A DNA stretch of 64,000 nt, from assembly GCA_947478725.1 (NCBI GenBank), contig CANJWZ010000003.1, positions 1 to 64,000 of the forward strand, read 5' to 3'. A model generated the notes under the pieces. It was not told where the DNA came from. It saw only the letters and a program-made list of their open reading frames with translations, and ran no database searches. Shown here in pieces: positions 1 through 10,182 of the stretch. The translations under genes were made by a program, and so were the position numbers. This DNA is from Comamonadaceae bacterium (GTDB taxonomy: Bacteria > Pseudomonadota > Gammaproteobacteria > Burkholderiales > Burkholderiaceae_C). Positions within the stretch are counted from its first letter, which is position 1. Every line of letters starts with the position of its first letter.

Positions 1-2
1 CG

Positions 3-746
3 CCGCGCGGCTACGTGCCGATCGGCCAGTCGGTGCTGGGCCGCACGATGGGCGAGGCGCCGCCGGTGGACCTGAAGGAGGGCTTCGGCATGGGGCCGCA
101 GGAGCTGCCCAATGACGTGGATCCGTCGGCGCAGGGCTTCTATTCCCCCAATGTGTGGCCGGCGCAGATGCCTGCGCTGCGCCGCGATCTGCTGGCGTAT
201 TACGCTGAGATGGAGGGACTGTCGCGGCGGATGTTCACGCTGTTCGCGCGGGCGCTGAAGCTGCCACTGGATTTCTTCGAACGCTGCTTGCAAAGCCATA
301 ACTGCACGCTGCGCGTCAACCACTACCCCGCGCAGGACACAGCGCCCTTGCCGGGGCAGCTGCGCGGCGGCCCCCACACCGACTTCGGCGTCTTCACCAT
401 CCTCTTGTCGCAGAACGCCAGCGGCGGGCTGCAGGTGCGGACCCGTGCTGGCCAATGGCTGGACATCGTCGCCCCACCGGATGCCTTCGTTGTCAACATC
501 GGCGACATGATGATGCGCTGGACCAACGACCATTGGCTCTCCAACCTGCACCGCGTCGTTAATCCCGACGCGCAGCATGCCAAGACCGAGCGCCGCCAGT
601 CCATCGCCTTCTTCGCCAACCCGCGCGAGGACATGTCGATCGAATGCATCCCCACCTGCATGTCCGAGGACAACCCGCCCCGGCATCCACCGGTGCAGGC
701 GGGTGCTTACCGCTTGAAGAAGATCCGGGCGGCGGCGGGGGATTGA
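3..746 (+). CDS. 2OG-Fe(II) oxygenase (isopenicillin N synthase-like), 5' end outside window
   Basis: The reading frame is open from the first bases of the window, so the N-terminus lies upstream. The visible ~247 residues match the C-terminal double-stranded beta-helix of iron/2-oxoglutarate oxygenases. The iron ligands are visible as HTDFG (His and Asp) and, about 60 residues later, the distal His in NLHRVVNP. A following RRQSIAFF segment supplies the Arg and Ser that bind the 2-oxoglutarate carboxylate. Family members hydroxylate or desaturate small molecules with O2 and 2-oxoglutarate; the substrate cannot be told from the sequence. It lies next to a liv-type transporter on the opposite strand and may belong to the same acquired segment. 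The family assignment is firm. Confidence 0.85.
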   Translation, partial: PRGYVPIGQSVLGRTMGEAPPVDLKEGFGMGPQELPNDVDPSAQGFYSPNVWPAQMPALRRDLLAYYAEMEGLSRRMFTLFARALKLPLDFFERCLQSHNCTLRVNHYPAQDTAPLPGQLRGGPHTDFGVFTILLSQNASGGLQVRTRAGQWLDIVAPPDAFVVNIGDMMMRWTNDHWLSNLHRVVNPDAQHAKTERRQSIAFFANPREDMSIECIPTCMSEDNPPRHPPVQAGAYRLKKIRAAAGD

Positions 747-1294
747 GGCTTCTGCGGCCAACGCAACTGGGCTATCGACCAACCGCTAACCGTTTTGGCG
801 AAACAGATTTACCTGGCAGGAAACTGATGCAGCAAACCCAGCTTGCGCCCCATGTCCTGCAAGCTAACTTGCACCAATGCATCGTGCTGGCAGCGGCCCG
901 GCGCGTGAAGCACTGCTACACGCCCGCTGCACTTGGGGCAGGTCAATCAGTGGCGCTCTCCGCCCATGTTGCCTTCCGTGCCATAGAGCCGCCCTGACGG
1001 TATCGCAGTTGATGGAACTACGGGATACCGTCAAAAGTACCACCAAATCAACGGTGTGGCTTGTCAGTCCATGAATCTGCTTGAGGCAACAAAAAACCCG
1101 CCAAGCCTTTAAGCATGCGGGTTCTGAGGTCTTGCGAGACTACCTGAGGTGATGAATTGGTCCCCGCACCGCCTTGGTCACAAGCAGCCGGCCATGAAGC
1201 GCGAGAAGCGCACGGGCACCTTCGAGATTCAGCAGACGATCAACCGAAGGAAAAGGTGACTCAGACACCATTGCTGATACTGTTTCCCTGCACG
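747..1294. other. Gene-poor stretch with repeats
   Basis: No convincing gene. The short open frames here (up to 117 codons) have no recognisable motif or ribosome binding site. The region holds a 10-bp inverted repeat (TGACGGTATC at 995-1004 and GATACCGTCA at 1024-1033, 19-base spacer) and the left copy of the 84-bp direct repeat. A further GATACCGTCA occurs at 6523-6532, just before the right copy of that repeat. The layout suggests debris of a past recombination or insertion event. Confidence 0.5.
1079..1162. repeat. 84-bp direct repeat, left copy
   Basis: This stretch is about 88% identical (roughly 74 of 84 positions by eye, no gaps) to 6566-6649, which is the 3' end and terminator of the tRNA-Arg gene. 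Here the similarity stops exactly at TGGTC, the complement of the tRNA GACCA terminus, and no tRNA body follows. It includes a terminator-like hairpin (AACCCGCC / GCGGGTT) next to an A/T run. It looks like a displaced copy of the tRNA downstream flank, as at one end of an island integrated at a tRNA gene. Confidence 0.75.
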
Positions 1295-2023
1295 CTACTG
1301 CCCACGGGGGTTGAAGCCGCCGAGATAGACGCGCGTCACCTCGTCGTTCATGGCAACACTCTCAGCCGTGCCACCCAGCACAATCCGTCCATGTTCGAGT
1401 ACATAGGCCTCATCGGCGACTGCCAGTGCCTGAGTCGCATTCTGCTCCACCAGCAGTATGGTCGTGCCTTCTGCCTGTATGGCCTTGATCGTGTCGAACA
1501 CCGCGTCGATCACCATCGGGGCAAGGCCCCAGGACGGTTCGTCGAGCAGCAGAAGCCTCGGCCTGGCTATGAGACCGCGCGCGATTGCCAACATCTGCTG
1601 CTCGCCGCCAGACAAGGTCCCCGAAATTTGAAGGCGTCGTTTGCCCAGCACAGGGAAACGCTCCAGAACTCCGCGGATGTCCTTGTCGACAGCTCCGTCG
1701 CGCCGTGCGTAGGCCGCCAATTCCAGGTTCTCCATCACCGTCATGCGGGAAAAGAGTTCACGACCCTCGGGAACCTGCACCAGACCCATTCCAACCAGAT
1801 GATGCGCAGGTATGTCGGTTATGGGTTTGCCCTCGAAAATTACCTGGCCCTTCCGGGGACGCAGGATCCCGCAGATGGTGTTCAGAACGGTGGTCTTGCC
1901 TGCACCATTGGAGCCGATCAGGGCCACGGTGCGACCCTCCGCCACCGAGAACCCGATGTCCCAAAGTACCTGCGTGCGTCCGTAACAGGTGTCGAGTCCG
2001 ACCACCTCCAGCATGGCGCTCAT
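1295..2023 (-). CDS. Branched-chain-type ABC transporter ATPase (LivF family)
   Basis: A 242-residue cytoplasmic ABC ATPase of the high-affinity branched-chain amino-acid family; many homologues take up aromatic or dicarboxylic acids. Walker A is GSNGAGKTT (residues ~37-45), the signature is LSGGEQQ and Walker B is LLLLDEPSWGLAP. Length is normal for LivF. It is the last gene of a five-gene minus-strand operon (binding protein, livH, livM, livG, livF), and its start overlaps the livG stop by 4 bases, so translation is probably coupled. The substrate cannot be told from the sequence. Confidence 0.92.
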   Translation of the reverse strand: MSAMLEVVGLDTCYGRTQVLWDIGFSVAEGRTVALIGSNGAGKTTVLNTICGILRPRKGQVIFEGKPITDIPAHHLVGMGLVQVPEGRELFSRMTVMENLELAAYARRDGAVDKDIRGVLERFPVLGKRRLQISGTLSGGEQQMLAIARGLIARPRLLLLDEPSWGLAPMVIDAVFDTIKAIQAEGTTILLVEQNATQALAVADEAYVLEHGRIVLGGTAESVAMNDEVTRVYLGGFNPRGQ

Positions 2024-2787
2024 GGTTTGGCCCTGCTCCCAAGGTATGCGGCAACAACCTCTGGATTTGCGCGCACCGCGGCCGGCGGTCCCTCGGCAAT
2101 CTTGCGGCCGAAATTAAGAACCATGACGCGGTCGCACATGGACATCACGAGCCCGACGTTGTGTTCGATCAGCACGAAGGTGCGGCCCTGCGTACCCGCC
2201 AGACCCAAGATAAGTTCCCGAAAAGCCTCCACCTCGCCGCCGTCCAGACCTGCGGCGGGCTCATCCAGCATCACCAGCTTCGCACCGGTGGCCAAAGCCA
2301 TGGAGACCTGCAGGCGCCGTTGCTCTGCGCTGGAAAGGCTGTCGGCACGCTGCGACAGATAACCGGTCAAACCCAGTTGCTGCAGCAGTTCCTCGGCCCG
2401 CTCCAGCATCTGCCGCTTCTCAGCGCGAACGGCGGTCGTTCTGAACAGGTTCGCGAATGGTTGCGGACGGCGGTGCAAATGCTGGGCCAGCAGCATGTTC
2501 TCGAGTACATCGAGTTCCTGGTAGAGCCTCACGATCTGGAAAGTCCGTGAAATGCCCCGCGCCGCGATGTCCCACGGCTTTCTGCCCGATATTAAAGCAC
2601 CTTCGAAACTGATGCGCCCCGATGTGGGGCTTACAACGCCGCTGATGAGGTTGACCAGGGTACTTTTGCCGGCACCATTCGGACCAATGATCCCGAAGAC
2701 CTCGCCGGGCCGAACCTGGAATGAGACATCGTCCAGCGCCACTATGGCGTCGAAGCGGCGCGAAACATTTTCCACCGAAAGCAACAT
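2020..2787 (-). CDS. Branched-chain-type ABC transporter ATPase (LivG family)
   Basis: LivG-type ATPase partner, about 255 residues. Walker A is GPNGAGKST and Walker B is LVMLDEPAAGLDG. The signature segment reads LSSAEQRR, where LSYGEQRR is usual in LivG; the Gly-to-Ala change is mild. The start chosen is the ATG of MLLSVENV, which has an AGGAG eight bases upstream and lies one base after the livM stop. A longer frame starting nine codons earlier would overlap livM. Confidence 0.9.
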   Translation of the reverse strand: MLLSVENVSRRFDAIVALDDVSFQVRPGEVFGIIGPNGAGKSTLVNLISGVVSPTSGRISFEGALISGRKPWDIAARGISRTFQIVRLYQELDVLENMLLAQHLHRRPQPFANLFRTTAVRAEKRQMLERAEELLQQLGLTGYLSQRADSLSSAEQRRLQVSMALATGAKLVMLDEPAAGLDGGEVEAFRELILGLAGTQGRTFVLIEHNVGLVMSMCDRVMVLNFGRKIAEGPPAAVRANPEVVAAYLGSRAKP

Positions 2788-2788
2788 G

Positions 2789-3649
2789 TCAATGGCTCCT
2801 CGAAGGCCATGCAAGGCGCCAGAGTTGCTCGACGAACCCCGCCAAACCGCGCTTCAGGAACAGGATCGCAAGCAGCAGCAGTGCACCTGTGAAAATCAAA
2901 CGGTACTCCTGGAAGGGGCGTGCGACTTCAGGCAGGATCGACAGAAACAGAGCGCCGAGGATCGGACCCCAGAGGCGGTCCACTCCGCCGAGGATAGTAA
3001 ACGAAAGAATGGCGATGACGAGTCCAAAACCGAAATCGCCCGGGATGATCGCGTTACTGGAGTGTGCCGACAAGCCTCCAGCGAGCCCGGCGATGGCAGC
3101 CGACAGCACAAACGCTATCAGGTTGTACCGCACCAATGGCACGCCCAGGACACGCGCAAGCTGCCAGTCCTTGGCCATGGATTTCAGGCCCGCTCCGAGT
3201 TTGGAATTTTCGATAACCCAGAGCAGGTAGATACAGGCGGCCAAAGCCAGAATCAGATGCCAGATCTCCGTTTTTGCCTTGATGCCCATCAGCCCCATGG
3301 CCCCGCCGGTGAATGTCATATTGATGGCGAGGTTGTGCACCACTTCCACGAAGCCAAGTGTCGCCATCGCCAGATAGACACCCTTGAGCTTCAGCAACGG
3401 CAGGCCGAACAGGAAGGCAACCAGAGCAGGAACGGCGATTGCCGCCCCTAGAACGACCATGAACGGCCAGTGAAGAGTCAAGGTCAACAGGGCCGCGGTA
3501 TATGCGCCAAGCGCCATGAAGCCCGGCGTGGCCACGGAGAATTGTCCGCAGGAAAAACTGACATAGGCGGAGAGCGCCAGAAGGCAATTGATCAGCACCA
3601 GCCTCGAAATGCTGTCGTATTGGTAGAAAAAATCGGTCACTGCTTCCAC
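2789..3649 (-). CDS. Branched-chain-type ABC transporter permease (LivM family)
   Basis: A 286-residue very hydrophobic inner-membrane permease of the LivM family. It has the family pattern of alternating hydrophobic helices with a cytoplasmic EAA-like loop (around LKSMAKDWQLARVLGVP), where the ATPases dock. It forms the transmembrane pore with the LivH-type protein encoded two bases upstream. The length suits the compact LivM class seen in aromatic-acid transporters. Substrate unknown. Confidence 0.9.
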   Translation of the reverse strand: MEAVTDFFYQYDSISRLVLINCLLALSAYVSFSCGQFSVATPGFMALGAYTAALLTLTLHWPFMVVLGAAIAVPALVAFLFGLPLLKLKGVYLAMATLGFVEVVHNLAINMTFTGGAMGLMGIKAKTEIWHLILALAACIYLLWVIENSKLGAGLKSMAKDWQLARVLGVPLVRYNLIAFVLSAAIAGLAGGLSAHSSNAIIPGDFGFGLVIAILSFTILGGVDRLWGPILGALFLSILPEVARPFQEYRLIFTGALLLLAILFLKRGLAGFVEQLWRLAWPSRSH

Positions 3650-3651
3650 GC

Positions 3652-4536
3652 TCAGTCCTCTCTTCGGCCAAACAAACCTTGCGGGCGCAGCATCAATACG
3701 ACAATCAGCATCCCAAACGCAACCATGTCTCGGAAGTGGGATGATACAAAAGTGACTGCGAACACCTCGCTCAGTGCCAAAATGAAGGCCGCCGCTACGG
3801 CTCCGCCAAGGTGACCCATTCCTCCGAGAATGATGACGGCGAAGCCCTTGAGCTCCACGGAATTACCCATCTGGACATGCACGCTGTTGAAGCTGAGCCC
3901 CATCGCGATGCCGGACACAGCGCCCAGGGTCGACGCAAGAAAAAAAGTCTTGATCACCACCGATTCGACGGAAATTCCCATCCTTGTCGCTGCGCGGGGA
4001 TTCTCGGCTACGGCCCGGATCGCCTTGCCAAGCAAGGTGCTGGTCAGCAACCACCGTAAGCCAACGATCAGAATCAATGCAACAGCGCCGACGCAGAGTT
4101 GCAGCAAACTGACCTGTGCCTCCCCCATGTGGTAGAGCACATTAGGGAACGAGTCGGCGGGGAACCGTTGTACCTGGATGCCAAACAGGCCACGATTGGT
4201 CCCTTCAAGCAAAAGCGCGACGGCCAGGCTGCTTATCATGGACGGCATGTGCATGGCCTGCCCAGCCAGACCGCGCCGCCGAAACGGCGCAAATGCGATC
4301 CGATCCAGCAAGACGCCAAGCAACCCACATGCCAAAATGGCTAGAAGGCATGCCACCAGAATCGGAAACTTGAGCCCCGCGACCATCCACACGGCCAGCA
4401 TCGCAGCGCTCATGTAGATGGAAGCATGGGCCAGATTGAGAATTTCCAGAACACCGAACACCAGCGTTAGCCCAAGAGCGAACAGCGAATACATCGCTCC
4501 CAGGATGAGGCCATTGACGATCTGCTGGGTCAACAT
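3652..4536 (-). CDS. Branched-chain-type ABC transporter permease (LivH family)
   Basis: A 294-residue inner-membrane permease. The N-terminus (QQIVNGLILGAMYSLFALG) and the later ILNLAHAS segment are diagnostic of LivH. The RAVAENPRAATRMGI loop is the ATPase-docking segment. It lies 84 bases downstream of the binding-protein gene and 2 bases before livM, so it sits inside one operon. Pairs with the LivM-type protein to form the translocation channel. Confidence 0.92.
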   Translation of the reverse strand: MLTQQIVNGLILGAMYSLFALGLTLVFGVLEILNLAHASIYMSAAMLAVWMVAGLKFPILVACLLAILACGLLGVLLDRIAFAPFRRRGLAGQAMHMPSMISSLAVALLLEGTNRGLFGIQVQRFPADSFPNVLYHMGEAQVSLLQLCVGAVALILIVGLRWLLTSTLLGKAIRAVAENPRAATRMGISVESVVIKTFFLASTLGAVSGIAMGLSFNSVHVQMGNSVELKGFAVIILGGMGHLGGAVAAAFILALSEVFAVTFVSSHFRDMVAFGMLIVVLMLRPQGLFGRRED

Positions 4537-4620
4537 TGCGCACCGCCCCGAGCTCGCAAGCTGGTCATACGCAAGAGGCGCTCCCCCTTGCTGGCGCAGG
4601 CGTGAAATGTTCTCACTGTC

Positions 4621-5763
4621 CTACTTGAGAACAACAAACTTGCCATCCTTGATCTCCAACACGATGGCGGGGCCGACACCCGACCGCCCCTGCAAGGTCA
4701 CGGGTGAACCGACCTTCTTGAAACTCGGCATGGTCAGCAATGTCCGTTGCAGCGACGCTGAATCGTTGCGACCGGCCTTTTGCAACGATGCTGCTACGAA
4801 ATACACCGTGTTATAGGCCTGTGCCGCGAAGGTGCCGGGATCGCGGTTAAATTTGGCCCGGAATGCCTTTACGAACGCAACGTTGACCGGGTCCGGGTCA
4901 TCAACGGACCAGACCGTGCCGACGATGGACCCCTCGACCGCTGCTCCGGCCAACTTGACCAGCTGGGGTGAACCGAAGCCGGAGTTACCGATAAATCGCG
5001 CCTTGATGCCCAGATTGCGCGCCTGCGTGGCAATGGCCGCTCCATCTTCAGCATACCCGACTATGACGATCGCGTCAGGGTTGGTGGCCTTGATTTTCGA
5101 AAGCTGCGGGGCGAAATCAGGATCCTTCTTGTTATAAGCCTCGGTCGCCACGATCTGGACCTTCTCGGCTTCAAAGGATTGCTTGAAGGCCTGGTAGCCC
5201 GATACCGCGAATGGGTCCTCCGCCGCGTACATGATGGCAACCTTCTTGAGTCCGAACGCCTCGGTAGCCTTCTTGCCGACGCTGGGAAGCAGAACCTGCT
5301 CGGGGATGCTGAACCGGTGGATGTATTCGCCGATCTCAGGGATGCCATTGGCGTTGGCCGATGTCGGCACCACCGGGATTTTTTCCTTCACCGCCAGGGG
5401 AAATGCCTGAAACGCCTCTGCCGACGAGGTAGGCCCGATGATGGTAACCACCTTCTCTCGCTTGATGAGTTCTTCGAATGCAGTCACCGTTTGTTTGGGT
5501 TCACTGGCGGGGTCGCGATACACACCCTCTATGTTGGCCCCATTGACGCCACCCGCCTTGTTGATTTCTTCGACCGCCAGTTCGAAGCCGGCCTTTTGGT
5601 CCGTTCCGTACACCTGGCCCACACCGGTGAGATTCATCACAAATCCAATTTTCACGGTAGGCCGGTTGGCAGTTTGGCCCCACGAAAAAGAGACTCCCGC
5701 CGCAAGCGTGATCGCCCCGGCATATTTCAACAGCGCCCGCCGTCCTGGTCTTCCTGAGTTCAT
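4621..5763 (-). CDS. Branched-chain-type ABC transporter substrate-binding protein
   Basis: A 380-residue periplasmic binding protein of the Leu/Ile/Val (type I periplasmic-binding) family, with an IGFVMNLTG start to the mature domain. The first gene of the five-gene operon. The start is the ATG of MNSGRPGRRALLKYAG, preceded by AGGAGC; the open frame continues 57 codons upstream without a ribosome binding site. GRRALLK followed by a hydrophobic run resembles a twin-arginine signal peptide. It captures the substrate in the periplasm; the substrate is not predictable, though neighbouring genes make an aromatic acid plausible. Confidence 0.9.
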   Translation of the reverse strand: MNSGRPGRRALLKYAGAITLAAGVSFSWGQTANRPTVKIGFVMNLTGVGQVYGTDQKAGFELAVEEINKAGGVNGANIEGVYRDPASEPKQTVTAFEELIKREKVVTIIGPTSSAEAFQAFPLAVKEKIPVVPTSANANGIPEIGEYIHRFSIPEQVLLPSVGKKATEAFGLKKVAIMYAAEDPFAVSGYQAFKQSFEAEKVQIVATEAYNKKDPDFAPQLSKIKATNPDAIVIVGYAEDGAAIATQARNLGIKARFIGNSGFGSPQLVKLAGAAVEGSIVGTVWSVDDPDPVNVAFVKAFRAKFNRDPGTFAAQAYNTVYFVAASLQKAGRNDSASLQRTLLTMPSFKKVGSPVTLQGRSGVGPAIVLEIKDGKFVVLK

Positions 5764-6565
5764 GTCCTTGCTCCTCTTTTGATGATTTACCAACACAATC
5801 CTAAGGCCAGACAGCGCCCGGCCTTCCCTGAAACTCAAAGCTTTCTGGTAACCGACACACTGAAACCGAACCCGGGTAGCGAGGCGAAGTGGCGGCCGAT
5901 GCCACCCGCCACATGCTGGAGCGGGAAGGCACATGCTGGTGCACCCACCATAACCACAAGTACCGGACTAATTTCTGAAGCGCGGACGGCCAAGACGTCC
6001 TGCATGACGCCTTGCGCGTCAGCGACGGTAACCGAGAAATTGGCGAAGTTGAGATTGAAAGCAATGCAGATTTTCCAGGGATGGCAAACTCTGTAATTCG
6101 TCTGGCGGCTCTCGCAAACAAAGCCTAGAGCAGCAAATTATCTTGTGCACTCATTCAGTGCATGTTACGCTTTTTTTCGCGGGCACTGGCAAAGTGGTGA
6201 CTGTTGGGACAGTCAGTCAGGCAGGCTTGACCTGCCGCACCACGTCTGCTTCGGTGCTTTTGTAGGCCCCGACTTTTTGCCCTTCAGTACGCAGGTCAAC
6301 GGCCTTGCACGTCACCTGATGCTTGACTTGGGCGACTGAAACCCCGCAACCATCATGCCGCCTGGCCGGGACATGACCCACTCGGACAATATCGGCCAAG
6401 TGGTTCCGTGGGCGAAATTCGTGTGATGGACGAAAGTTGAAGGGAACTACCGCCGGGCCAGGACGGCGAACTCTGAATCTCGGGCTCCTCGGTGCGCCTT
6501 TTATAGATGGCCCGCCAACAAAGATACCGTCAATTTGTTGGTATGTCATGCTACCGCGTGAAACC
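5764..6565. other. Gene-free stretch before the tRNA genes
   Basis: About 800 bases upstream of the binding-protein gene with no supportable gene. Open frames of 105-128 codons exist on both strands (for example 6217-6603, minus), but none has a recognisable domain, and the last runs through the tRNA-Arg terminator. The part next to 5764 should hold the promoter of the liv operon, but I see no clear -35/-10 pair. A copy of GATACCGTCA lies at 6523-6532. The stretch could be a decayed mobile-element end. Confidence 0.45.
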
Positions 6566-6644
6566 GCTTGAGGCAACAAAAAACCCGCCAAGCCTTTAAA
6601 CATGCGGGTTTTGAGGTCTTGTGAGACTGTGTGAAATGATCTAT

Positions 6645-6649
<5 letters not shown>
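6566..6649 (-). terminator. tRNA-Arg terminator and right copy of the 84-bp repeat
   Basis: Read on the minus strand, just after the tRNA-Arg CCA end, there is a hairpin (AAACCCGC ... GCGGGTTTTTT) followed by a T run, a rho-independent terminator for the tRNA transcript. The whole segment up to the tRNA GACCA end is the right copy of the direct repeat also found at 1079-1162. Confidence 0.75.
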
Positions 6650-6721
<72 letters not shown>

Positions 6722-6761
6722 AAACCGATGCCGCTGCAAACTCATTTTCAGCAGCATCTTC

Positions 6762-6793
6762 AAAAAAAAAGCCCACATTGCGTGAGCTTTTTT
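6762..6793. terminator. Bidirectional terminator-like hairpin between two tRNA genes
   Basis: A run of A, then AAGCCCAC-ATTGC-GTGAGCTT, then a run of T. The arms pair with one mismatch, and both flanks are homopolymeric, so it could act in either direction. On the minus strand it lies after tRNA-Pro and before tRNA-Arg, so it may separate the two or leave read-through for processing. Confidence 0.6.
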
Positions 6794-6802
6794 TAGTTTT
6801 TT

Positions 6803-6879
6803 TGGTCGGAGTACAAGGATTCGAACCTTGGACCCCCTGGTCCCAAACCAGGTGCGCTACCAGACTGCGCCACACTCCG
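6803..6879 (-). tRNA. tRNA-Pro (TGG anticodon)
   Basis: 77 bases including CCA. The acceptor stem CGGAGTG pairs with CACTCCG-type bases at the 3' end. The D-arm GGCGCAGTCTGGTAGCGC, an anticodon loop with TGG flanked by TT and GA, and the T-arm GGTTCGAATCC are clear. It lies 38 bases from the boxB stop, on the same strand as boxB. Confidence 0.97.
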
Positions 6880-6890
6880 ACAAGCTTTGC

Positions 6891-6896
6891 ATTATA
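6891..6896 (-). promoter_or_regulatory. -10 element of the tRNA-Pro promoter
   Basis: A perfect TATAAT on the minus strand, 11 bases before the mature tRNA-Pro start and just past the boxB stop codon. The -35 region would fall within the last codons of boxB and shows no good TTGACA match. It suggests the tRNA pair has its own promoter and need not rely on box operon transcription. Confidence 0.5.
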
Positions 6897-6917
6897 GCGC
6901 GTAAATTTTTCGCTGCA

Positions 6918-8342
6918 TCACAACTTCACATACTGATATTCAACCGGATTGGCATTGATGCCGCGGTCGGGTGGGGCTATCCAGCCGGCCATCTTGCCGG
7001 GCTCGGTGACGCGTTGCATCAGGGTGTGAACGAATGCCTTGTCGGCGTCATTGGGCAGCCAGTTGTCTTTTTTCGCTTCAAACTCGGCGGCGGTGATCGG
7101 TGTGCCTTTGGGGTCGGTGTGCACGCCGGCCCAGCTGCCGACGCTGCGGCGAAAGCGGGTCGATGGCAGATCGAACACAAAATCGACCCCGGCACGCTTG
7201 ATGCCCATGTTCCAGCGGGTCAGGCCCACGTTGCAGTCTTTGACGTATTCGAGTCGGGTGGTTTCGTTCATGCCCACACGGGTGGAAATCGACTCGTTTT
7301 TCATGCCGCCCATGCCGTCTGGCACGCAAATGGTCATTTCGGTGTCGAGTTCCAGGTGGTCTGCAAACTTGGCTTCGTCGGGGCGGCCTTTGATGCCGTT
7401 GGCAAAGGCGTTGGCGGCGTTGCTCGATGAGTCGGAACCAAACAGATCGAGCGACGACGTGAACCAGAAGTTCATGAATTTCTGCACCGTTGGCAGGTCA
7501 ATCACACCGGCCTTGCGCAGGGTTGCGGTGTCGGCTGTGTCAAGCTCTTTCATCACCTCCAGCGTGCGGCGAATCACGCGGCCAATGCCTGTCTCACCGA
7601 CAAACATGTGGTGCGCTTCTTCGGTCAGCATGAAGCGGGTGGTGCGGGCCAGCGGGTCAAAGGCGCTTTCTGCAAAGCTCTTGAGCTGGAACTTGCCGTC
7701 GCGGTCGGTGAAGTACGTGAACATGAAAAAGCTCAGCCAGTTGTCCATCGGCTCGTTGAAGGTGCCCAAAATACGCGGCTTGTCGGCGTCGCCGCTGTGG
7801 CGCATCAACAGCTCTTCGGCTTCTTCGCGGCCATCACGGCCAAAATGCGCGTGCAGCAAATACACCATGGCCCACAAATGGCGGCCTTCTTCGACGTTGA
7901 CCTGAAACAGGTTGCGCAGGTCGTACAAACTGGGCGCGGTGTGGCCCAGCAAGCGCTGCTGCTCAACCGACGCGGGCTCGGTGTCGCCTTGGGTGACGAT
8001 CATGCGGCGGAAGGTGGAGCGGTATTCGCCCGGCACTTCCTGCCACACGTCCTGGCCCATGTGGTCGCCAAAACCAATCTTGCGGCCTTCTTCTTTGTCA
8101 GCCAAAAAGATGCCCCAACGGTAGTCGGGCATGGGCGTGTAGCCGTAGCTGGCCCAGCCCGAGGCGTCAACACCCACAGCGGTGCGCAAATAGACTTCTT
8201 TGGCCTTGAAGTCGGACGGGCCCATTTCTTCCCACCAGTTTAAAAAGGCGGGTTGCCAGTGTTCCAGTGCGCGCTGGAGCTGGCGGTTTTCACCGAGGTG
8301 AACGTTGTTGGGGATCAATGCTTGCAGGTCGATGTTGCTCAT
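6918..8342 (-). CDS. boxB: Benzoyl-CoA 2,3-epoxidase, oxygenase subunit BoxB
   Basis: A 474-residue class I di-iron protein that inserts one oxygen atom into benzoyl-CoA to give 2,3-epoxybenzoyl-CoA. The N-terminus (DLQALIPNNVHLGENRQL) and the TEEAHHMFVGETG segment with its ExxH iron-ligand motif match BoxB closely, and the length is normal. The start has AAGGAAG upstream. It is the third gene of the minus-strand boxR-boxC-boxB unit, 120 bases after boxC. In known pathways electrons come from BoxA, an FAD and iron-sulfur NADPH reductase; no boxA is present in this window, and the next genes downstream are tRNAs. Confidence 0.96.
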   Translation of the reverse strand: MSNIDLQALIPNNVHLGENRQLQRALEHWQPAFLNWWEEMGPSDFKAKEVYLRTAVGVDASGWASYGYTPMPDYRWGIFLADKEEGRKIGFGDHMGQDVWQEVPGEYRSTFRRMIVTQGDTEPASVEQQRLLGHTAPSLYDLRNLFQVNVEEGRHLWAMVYLLHAHFGRDGREEAEELLMRHSGDADKPRILGTFNEPMDNWLSFFMFTYFTDRDGKFQLKSFAESAFDPLARTTRFMLTEEAHHMFVGETGIGRVIRRTLEVMKELDTADTATLRKAGVIDLPTVQKFMNFWFTSSLDLFGSDSSSNAANAFANGIKGRPDEAKFADHLELDTEMTICVPDGMGGMKNESISTRVGMNETTRLEYVKDCNVGLTRWNMGIKRAGVDFVFDLPSTRFRRSVGSWAGVHTDPKGTPITAAEFEAKKDNWLPNDADKAFVHTLMQRVTEPGKMAGWIAPPDRGINANPVEYQYVKL

Positions 8343-8392
8343 GTCGTTCTTCCTTAAATAATTAACAACCGTGATGATCTAACCAAGTGGCG

Positions 8393-8462
8393 GCGTGGAA
8401 CCGGCTTTGCCGGGCCACAGAGGCCGCCCCCTGGGGGGAGGCGCCAAAGGCGCTTCGGGGGG
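8393..8462. repeat. GC-rich palindromic repeat between boxC and boxB
   Basis: About 70 bases made of nested short palindromes (GGCTTTGCC, CCCCCTGGGGGG, GGCGCCAAAGGCGCTT, then a G run). It directly follows the boxC stop. It belongs to the same loose class of GC-rich intergenic elements seen at 21846, 43340 and inside gcvP at 54082. It could form stable RNA hairpins that separate boxC and boxB on the transcript. Confidence 0.55.
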
Positions 8463-10166
<1,704 letters not shown>

Positions 10167-10182
10167 GTTGTCTCCTGATCAG

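Noticed and set aside
1157..2362. Long plus-strand open frame (401 codons)
   Set aside because: It lies antisense to livF and livG, has no family motif, and is explained by codon bias of the real genes on the minus strand.
6217..6603. Possible 128-residue minus-strand gene before the tRNA-Arg terminator
   Set aside because: It starts inside the terminator hairpin, has no ribosome binding site and no recognisable domain.
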